The notes under the pieces were generated by a model, which had not been told where the DNA came from, ran no database searches, and worked only from the letters and a program-made list of their open reading frames with translations. From positions 13,043,632-13,107,631 of the forward strand of contig NC_066838.1 of NCBI RefSeq assembly GCF_001640805.2: DNA of 64,000 nt. Direction: 5' to 3'. The stretch is from Lates calcarifer (Eukaryota > Chordata > Actinopteri > Centropomidae). Positions 56,207 to 64,000 of this stretch are shown here, piece by piece (positions within the stretch are counted from its first letter, which is position 1; each line of letters begins with the position of its first letter). A program made the translations under genes and the position numbers.

Positions 56207-56970
56207 ACTATGAGACTCTTAACAAACTCAGACATGCATACAAATCGTTGATTTAGATTTGCCTACTCCTGACACATTCACACTGATAACCTTTGAACGC
56301 ACGCACACACGCACACACTATCATAGACATTACTGGATTACTTGTTGAATGGCCTAGACTTACTGGTTTCTATTCCATATAAAACAGATAAAACCAGCAA
56401 GTGAAATGGACTGATTGACATTGCGTACAACACAGAGAGCCTCATGTTGACACGATAGTGTCTCCCTTCCCAATTTAATGGCAAATGCAAAAGTGGATTC
56501 AGAGGATAAAACATGGACTAATATAAGAGACGTTTTCATTTAGTTTGATTTCTCTGTACAAAAGGTTTGGGAGTTTATTATGTTTAATCTTTTTTGTTCT
56601 CTGGCTGTGTAAAAAGAAAAAAGAGAATGTTGTTTGAACAGGATGGTTATAAAACCTTTGGGGAAAAAATGTTGGTGGTTTCTTGTTGCAAATTTGTGAC
56701 CTCACAAGCCTTGACAACGGGGAACATTTTTATGGGGGGTATATGGACAACTTGAGAAGTTTTGGAGATATTCACAAAAATGCACTTTTCAAAGTTTTGT
56801 GGCATTTTTAAGGAAGGATGGTACAAAAAACGAAGAGAAAACCTGAAGGAGATAAAAACATTAACCATAAATTCTAGAGTATTTTTGGCTATTAAATCGC
56901 TGACCCAGCCTTGAGCCTTTGAATCAGAGTGGAATAACTACATGAATAAATGCATAAAATTGCGTCCATT
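56207..56970 (+). other. huwe1: huwe1 3' UTR
   Basis: About 760 bases of untranslated sequence from the TAA to just beyond the AATAAA at 56945-56950. A CA-rich patch lies at about 56300. I recognise no other element. Confidence 0.6.
56945..56950 (+). terminator. huwe1: Poly(A) signal AATAAA, probable huwe1 3' end
   Basis: Canonical hexamer in ATGAATAAATGC, followed about 20 bases later by a T- and G-containing stretch (GCGTCCATTGTCTCTTTTA). It is the first canonical signal after the stop codon. Confidence 0.6.
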
Positions 56971-59900
56971 GTCTCTTTTAACAGTGTTTTACCATTACCT
57001 GCAATGAATTCATTCCATCAAAATCAAATGTGTCAATTCTGTGTGTAATCACACCAAAAGAGTAGTTAATTATTGGACATTGTTTAATAGAAAACATTTT
57101 CTATTTGGCAGGTTATCAGTTGAGTCCCCAATGATTCTGTGACAAGTGAAATCAGTCCCACAGTTTACACTCACACTGATCCCAGCAGTGAATCAGACAA
57201 ACTGTCCCTCATGACAAAATCACTTAACCGCAGTAACATAATGTGTAATGACTGATACCATCCTAAAGCACATTTCTAATGCATTGCCTGAAGTCGCTGG
57301 GTTAAAACAATCATTTGGGAGCATAATGGGAGCTCATTGCAGCAGTACTGTCATTTCGCATGCTGACAGTGACCCGGTGTGCCCTCCAGTCTCAAAAAAT
57401 TGTCTGTACCCTTGATTATGTCACACAGCCCACAGTGTCCCTTTCTTTTTCAGTGCTGATGAACCGAAGATGACAGGGAGCACTGACTTGGATTTCTTTC
57501 GTGGTAAAGGCCACAGAGGCTGTTGTTTTGACTGAGGGTTTTGTCACAGGTATCTGCTCATGTTCATGCAACTCACCACAGATGAAAACAGACAGTTTGA
57601 CGGGTCATAGCAAGAAAAACACAGGTTTCGCTGACAATATTCAAAACAACTGCATTTCACTTAGGTGAGCTATGTCCCAGGATTCTGGTGGTGTCAGTGC
57701 CACTGGCTCACTGGGACACTTAAGGGAACCGAACCATCATTTACAATTAGTGTTTTCACCTGTGTTTTTCCTGTTGACAAAAAGCTATTTGTATTGCCTT
57801 GATTTTGACCAGTTGAAGACCGAAAATGAAGGTGCAAATCCAATGTTGCATTAGATTTTACTAAATCCATCACTTAATGTCCTTCCTATAAATGGTTGGT
57901 AACTTAGAGCTACTTTCAAACTAGTGATTTACCAAGTTGAAAAAGTTGCAAAAATAGCTAGCAGAAGTAGCTAGCTAGTGAATGGAAGTAACATAGTTGT
58001 TCAGGAGGAATCAGCTGAACAGCAACATAAGTTACTGCAACTGCCAAAAATAAGTTTTAGGGAACAAATCAAATCACTAACACAACTGCTAATCTTTTGA
58101 GAACGTAAGTGTGACTTCTTTCATTTATATATGCGTAAATGGATACATTTGTGTTAGTTTATCTGTTTGCTGCTTAAATCCTCCAGTTGTTAAGTATTTA
58201 CAAAGTAAGGCAAACTACTGAATACTCCTCTAACATTTCAATAGAAAAGTGTCCACATTCTGAAACACTCCTTTCTGTGTCCCGAGTAGCCACAATACCC
58301 AGTTAAATAATACTTCTGTTTGTTCTGCCTCTCTGGGTTTCCTTCCTCGCTCTGCCACTAAAGCCCTTACATGTCTGCAGTTTGCACCTGTCGTTCCCTC
58401 TTTTCCTCTCAGTCCCCCCCCCCTGTGTATCCATCTTCTTTTTACCTGCTCTTGCGTGCTGAATTTGTTCCACTTGAGGACCCGCTACAGCACTGGAAAT
58501 CGAAACCCTGCCACTACTGCCAGTGTTCCTTTGCTGTTCCTCTGACCCACCCCCACTCCTAAACCCCCAACCCCCCCCTGCACACCAGTTGCAGAATAGG
58601 GAGCGTCCATGTCTGATTTGGTGTGTGCTGAGGTGTGATAAATGAAATTATAGTGCTGTCAGGCAGGGATTTCAGACCTCACAGTAAGCCCTGGTTTTAC
58701 AGCACATTGGCCAGCCAGGTTTTTGCCCCCCCCCACCATCTCCTTTCATGTATGAAGCACAAATGCAATTTTCTACCACCCATGCTTGATTTGCATATTC
58801 TGTAAGCATCTGTTGCTGTGTGCAGGCTTTGATTAGCAATTAAAGGAGAAAAATAAATTTGTACATCCAGTGAATTTTCCTAGCAAAGGATTTCATGATA
58901 CATGTCCCCACAAGTGAACCTTTGTAGCACTCAGAGGATTTCAGATTTAATGTATGTTGCAATTGTGACTGAATATCTTTTCCTGTAACTCAAGAAGATG
59001 CCAAAATAACCTGTTGCAATGCACAGTGCCGAGACTATGCAGAGTGAACAGGATGTTCCCTGTCATATGTTCTCCATGTCAGTGCACTTTGGTTTCTGGC
59101 AAAGTCACTCACTGATGTTTTCCATTTCATGCTCTGGGAACAATTTAGGAGGTGACTTGCAAATATTGAAATTATTTGTGTGTTTGAAGCCAATGATGCC
59201 TTCAGTAGTCTGCATGTGAATAACAGTGTGACAAATTCAGAATTTGTCAGACTACGCTACCTCAGCTTTTTTTCCATACTACTATGTGAGCTTGGGAATT
59301 ACATAAAAGGCAGCAGAAATGAACTTGAGCTCATGTGTGCTACATTAAAAGTAAAACCTTGTTAGTAAACAAAGTGCACTGATGACTGAGCCCTCCTCAT
59401 CAGTGATAGCGGAGCTTAGGAGGAAATGAAGGCCTGTGGTGTTCATTAATAATGACTGCTTTGTGTATGAGCCAGAAAGCTCTTAGAGTAATACGTTTTA
59501 CTTCTGCTGCCTTCAGTGTCTGTGGAATAAATCACAATATTACAGTGCTCACAGAGCAAGATGATAAAGCCTTCTTAAGCACAGAGCCCAAACGGGCAAA
59601 GGGACAAAATCAGTTCATTAGAGTAATTGGTTTAATGTTTCTAATTAGCTATAGAGAAATTCATACTGAAGGAAATTGATGATAGTGTTCACTCCTTTCT
59701 TTGCAGAAACCATCTCCTATTTCTTTCCCAGTTAAGAGTTTCATGACCCTCTGAGTCACTAGGAATCTAGATCACTAGAAAAGGTGAGGCTTGATGAATA
59801 TTCATAATCAGTAAACACTGGCTTCATTTGCAGCAGAAAGCAGTTAGCAGTATTGCTATTTACAGGGTGTGAGCATCACACTGACAGCCTGTCATTGTTT

Positions 59901-60333
59901 CTCCCCATTAATTCAGTGTGGTTTATTCATGATAGATGTTCCAAATATAAAGTATCCCAGTGGAAACTTGCTAATGAGACTCATACTGTTGCCATGATTT
60001 TGTCCTCGTTCACATTTTTCCCCACTGCTGAGAGTTTCTCGAAGCAAATGTTGTGAACCCTGTGCACTAGACGTATAGATAAAGGAGAGGCTTGACATAT
60101 CAAGGTGGACAGGAGCAGCCCTCAGTTTTGACAGCAGTGCAACGGGTTAGGGAGGGTGTTATGTGCCATTGTGAATCTGTCTGGTTTTGTCATCACCTCC
60201 TGATTAGGCTGCTATCTCTTCTCTCGCCTGGTGAGGACGGGGCCAGGGAGGAGAGCAGCAGAAATTACTGTCTGCTTATTCTCAACAGAAGAGCTGATCC
60301 CCTACGCGGTGACGAATCTTTTGCCTTGGTGCT

Positions 60334-60334
60334 A

Positions 60335-60398
<64 letters not shown>

Positions 60399-60400
60399 TT
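60334..60400. repeat. (AT)n microsatellite with imperfect palindromes
   Basis: An AT dinucleotide tract with two phase breaks (TATAATATAT and TATTATATAT). It can fold into cruciform or hairpin structures and may be unreliable in assembly. Confidence 0.95.
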
Positions 60401-61951
60401 ACGCATCTGTGTGCGTTTTTGTCTTTTAGGGAGAAGTCAGCCGTGGAAAAAGTTGGGCTCAGGTGGGTACATGTAGGCTGGCCTTTGGTCACAGACACAA
60501 GCAGAGACCGCAAAATTCAGACCCAAACCAGAAGTGACAGTCTGTCTACTGTAAAGGTCATAGTCTTTATTACCTCTGAGCTTCCCACTATCTGTGGTCG
60601 CTATCCATTTACCACATTGCCTCTGCAGGCCCCCACCCCACCCTGTCAAGCTCCTTCCTCACCTCCCCTCGGTGGGCACAGCAGTGGGCACCTTGTGGCA
60701 TTTTAGAGGAGAGAAACCACTGCATGAAATTCAGCCCTGTCATATGACAGATCATGTAATGCGGTCAGCTGCTGAAGGTTATCATTTTGGAGACGTAATA
60801 CTGTCGAGCCACTGAGAGAGATGTAATATAGCAGGAGGCAATAACTGCAGGGGGGTTTGACAGCACCATCTGAAATAAACAGCTTATTCATCTGTAAATA
60901 TAGCATGAAGATGTTCACAGTGTGAAGAGATCTCCATCCCGTCTTGGTGACACTTTCATGGCTTCCACATGACACTGTATTAAAAAAAAATGCTAATCAT
61001 GGGATGATGTAATTCCTACATGGTGCACTGTAATACAAAATACAGGACAGTAAAGGGTCATTACTGTTTTTGAGGGGGAAAAAAGCCTTTGAAGTGAAAG
61101 GTAGTAAACACCACAGTCACTGCTTTGCTTGAACAAGAAGGCACTCTGTGCAGCAACAAACTCTATGCAAAACCTTAATTTGAATATCAATGATGAAAAT
61201 TTGACTATACATAAGCAGCAAATTGTCATTTCCTCCTCTGTCTGACTGCCCTCCTTGATGCTTCAACAACTAACAACAGCTTATCTGTGATAGTGCTCTA
61301 ACCTTCAGCTTACTGCTGCATATTTGTCTGACTCATAGCTATTTACATGCAGTTAACATGCTTAATGAGATGTGTTCTGGTGAGTGAAGTGCTGGTCATA
61401 TCTGGCAGCCAGGCCACTCTACGCACGTCAGGAAACTAAATCAGAGTCATTTCCCTTCAATTAGCGAGTGATTAACGCCAGGTCAGAGATGGCTGGCTGA
61501 CCCTCTGGCCACCTAATGACTTTAAATGGATCAATGGAGCTCAAAACACCGGCCACATCAGCAACCTAGGAACCGTGCAGTCAGACAGGCCCTGTAGGAG
61601 CAGAGAGACTTTGAATCTACCTCTGACTGCCCTCTTCTCACTCTTCTTCTATCTTTGGCTCTGTTGCCTGTCACCTCTCTCTTTCTCTCTGTAATATTGT
61701 CACATTGACGCTGTTTTTTTTTTCCCCCACATACTTTTTGGCTCACTGCTGCCTTCTTTATCTTTTTCTGTCACTCTCTGTGGCTCCAAGCAGCTCCTCA
61801 ACACTCTCAACATGCTCTCACTTTTCTGTGCTTTCTTTTAACCCTGTGTTAGCACTCAAGTGCCGTGCCAGGGTTAGACTAGGGCTGCAATAGATGATTG
61901 TGAAATTAAAGCAAATAGGTGGAATTCAGCCACCGTTAATTTCATTAAATA

Positions 61952-62068
61952 CGAGGGGGCTTCAAAAAGCTTGTGGAAAAAGTACATAGCTAAAAATCTA
62001 CTAACATCATAACTTAAACCTGTTTTTTCCAACTGTCCTTTTTCCACAAACCTTTTGAAGCCCCCTTG
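61952..62068. mobile_element. Short mariner-like MITE with about 32-base terminal inverted repeats
   Basis: CGAGGGGGCTTCAAAAAGCT at the left end is mirrored by AGCCCCCTTG at the right; the arms read inward as GGGGGCTTCAAAA then TTGTGGAAAAAG with few mismatches over about 32 bases. The element is 117 bases long, has no coding capacity, and is flanked by TA on both sides (61950-61951 and 62069-62070), the Tc1/mariner target duplication. Confidence 0.75.
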
Positions 62069-63599
62069 TATACCTGTGTTTCCTAACTGTAACAGCCTCC
62101 TCTGTCCATCAAACAGTTGAAAACCCAGTGATATTTTATTTACAGTATAATATGTTATTTTCACCAAAGACATTTTGAGATATCACAGTAACAAAAGCAG
62201 AGGTTTGAATTTTAAAAAATGTCAGTCTGTAAAAAAAAGTTTACTATATAAGACAATTTGAGAAGCAGGAACCTTCAAATGTTTTTTCCTAATAAATGAT
62301 TAATCACTCATCAGAATACTTTTCAGTTAATTTTCAGTTCCTGTTTCTGCACAAGTCCAGACCTGCCTTCATATTAAAATGGCTGTGACTAACCAGCCTC
62401 TTGTCGAGGTTTCTAAATGGGAGCAGGTGCCAAGGCCTCACCAATTCATCCACCAGCCTTACAAACGATGTAAGGTGGAACAGTCTGTGTGGCTGTTGGG
62501 AAATTATTTAGGCTGCAAATATACTTTTGCTTCCAGGGGACTGTTGATCTTGAGGGCCTATACACTACATTTTTACAACACTGAGGAGAGGGTATGAGTA
62601 TTTTAATGTGAACCCTTCCACTTAAAAAGAATAGAAGGCAGCTTTAAATACAGGTTATATATTTTATTTAATAATGCAGAAGCAGAAAGCTACAACAATA
62701 AAAATTGATTAAATGTCAAAAACACCACAGTAGAAGAACAAAAAATAAATCTGATAAATATTTGGTCCCTTTCTTAAGCTTGCAGTTGTTGCACTCAACA
62801 ACCTCCACACAGCTGGATAACACTGGTCTTGGACCAAAGTAAAAAAAAAAAAAAAGCATGTGGAGATGTAAAAATGACTGATGACTGACAATGATGCTGA
62901 TTTATTTCCTATAATTCCCTTTACCGCCCCCTTTCCCTGAAGGAGACTATGAGACTAACTATGAATTTATGATGTATATATATATTTTTTTTCCTCAGCC
63001 ATTTGTATCCATTTTCCTTATGTGTTATCCATCTGCTAATTTCCCATTTTGTTATTGTTACAATACGCACAGTACAGATACCTCCTCTTTTTCTTACTCA
63101 TTCTTTTCTCATGAACATTTCTTAAGATTAAACATCTCAGTACTGTCTTTTTAAAAAAAATCATTCTCTCAGTTAGCTTGTAAGGCCTCTGTTATAGCCA
63201 ACTGTTATTTACTTACTGCTGCTGTTACATCAGTCTCTGTTTTATCATTTCAGCCTGCTGTGGCTCTTCTCTGTTTTCCCCTTTTCAACCTTTGTCTCCT
63301 CAGACTGATTTTCAAGGACCCGAGTGCTCTTAGCTTACTTTGTTTCTCCAGAGATCCTACAGGCCTTTGAGGATATGACAACAATGTCAGTTTCTACAGC
63401 TTCTTTTGACACCTGTCTTCATGTTTTTGTGTCCACCACACCTTCCTCTCTGACACTGTAGCCTCTTCTCCTTTTCTGCTTTAATCTGTTTTGCTTTCCA
63501 GCTCGCTACTTCTGTCCCTCTCTCTCTGAACCTCCACACCCATACTGCAGCCATTTACTATATTGCCTCCGTCCCCTCGTTTTTAAGCTGATGGAATTG

Positions 63600-63618
63600 T
63601 CTCTCTCTCTCTCTCTCT
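63600..63618 (+). repeat. (CT)n microsatellite
   Basis: Short CT run inside a longer pyrimidine-rich stretch (about 63400-63780). There is no other feature. Confidence 0.8.
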
Positions 63619-64000
63619 CACTCACTCTGTCTTTTGCTGACTGCATCTCTTTTTCCTGCAACTCCAGACTTCAGTGGTTCATTCATAGCCTTCCTCTCTC
63701 TCTTTCTCTCGCTCCACGCTCTTGTCTTCCTCCTCATATATCATTCCATCTCTCCCGCCAGTCTGCCAGCTGACTCACTTACAGTTGAGTCGGGGGGGAG
63801 GAAAATGAGCAGAGAGCTTTTGCAAGGGCAAGTAAGAAGTCTCTCACAGATGAATGGTTTTGAGTGAAGGCCCGACCAGTAGGTATGAAAGAGTGACGGC
63901 TGAGGTAAATACCTCCTCGCAGATAAGGCTATACTACAGAGGTCGGGGAGGTGGATTTACTCTCCTGTTTGAGTCTCTCTTATGTCAAACTCTGGCTATG

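Larger units (their letters stand above)
56971..64000. other. Intergenic region downstream of huwe1, no supported gene
   Basis: Seven kilobases in which no open frame shows recognisable protein content, domain sequence or a convincing exon chain on either strand. It holds an (AT)n tract, a (CT)n tract, a short inverted-repeat element and C-rich runs near 58.4-58.7 kb. The neighbour of HUWE1 on this side in human, HSD17B10, is not visible. Confidence 0.5.

Noticed and set aside
57900..58000. GCTAGC-rich patch downstream of huwe1 as a promoter
   Set aside because: It has short palindromes (TAGCTAGCTAG) but no CpG enrichment, no donor and no following exon.
60092..60706. 204-codon open frame downstream of huwe1
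   Set aside because: A third of it is the (AT)n repeat read as Ile-Tyr. The remainder shows no recognisable domain, and the splice-like sites around it do not form an exon chain.
61874..62173. Antisense 99-codon open frame
   Set aside because: Most of it is the inverted-repeat element and its flanks. The arms encode different peptides with no known match.

Overview
The window is a piece of a vertebrate chromosome, almost certainly from a ray-finned fish and probably a percomorph. The evidence is large GT-AG spliced genes with short AT-rich introns, AATAAA polyadenylation signals, CpG-rich promoters, (GA)n, (TG)n and (AT)n microsatellites, short dispersed repeats of a kind common in teleosts, and let-7 variants that match, from memory, zebrafish let-7g and let-7h. 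I see no prokaryotic or viral feature.

Three genes lie head to tail on the + strand. (1) Bases 1-4769 are the last eight exons of a WNK kinase, most likely wnk3: RFxV motifs, a coiled coil and a Pro/Gln/Ser-rich tail, followed by a long 3' UTR. (2) Bases 9682-16999 are a complete phf8, a PHD-JmjC histone demethylase of 1023 codons in 21 coding exons. (3) Bases 24683-56206 are huwe1, the giant HECT ubiquitin ligase, in 79 coding exons, with non-coding 5' exons from about 19.2 kb. A huwe1 intron holds two let-7 family hairpins at 45.15-45.55 kb, as mammals do with let-7f-2/mir-98. The last 7 kb (57-64 kb) has no gene I can support, only simple repeats and one short inverted-repeat element.

The order wnk3-phf8-huwe1 and the shared direction match human Xp11.22 as I recall it, except that FAM120C, which lies between WNK3 and PHF8 in human, has no room here. 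The genes are not an operon. They share chromatin and ubiquitin regulation only loosely: phf8 removes repressive histone methyl marks, huwe1 ubiquitinates many nuclear and cytosolic proteins, and the intronic let-7 pair may be co-transcribed with huwe1.

The most important anomaly is one extra base in the second-to-last huwe1 coding exon (about 55971). It shifts the frame 13 codons before the catalytic cysteine and gives a TGA at 55983-55985. I joined every exon by hand. The phf8 reading frame closes exactly. The huwe1 frame closes exactly only if this one base is removed (4549 residues). It is the only lesion I found in about 13.65 kb of huwe1 coding sequence, so an assembly or sequencing error is the leading explanation, but a real loss-of-function allele cannot be excluded. 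I did not find a clearly new biological system; the novelty lies in gene structure, possible isoforms and regulatory sequence.
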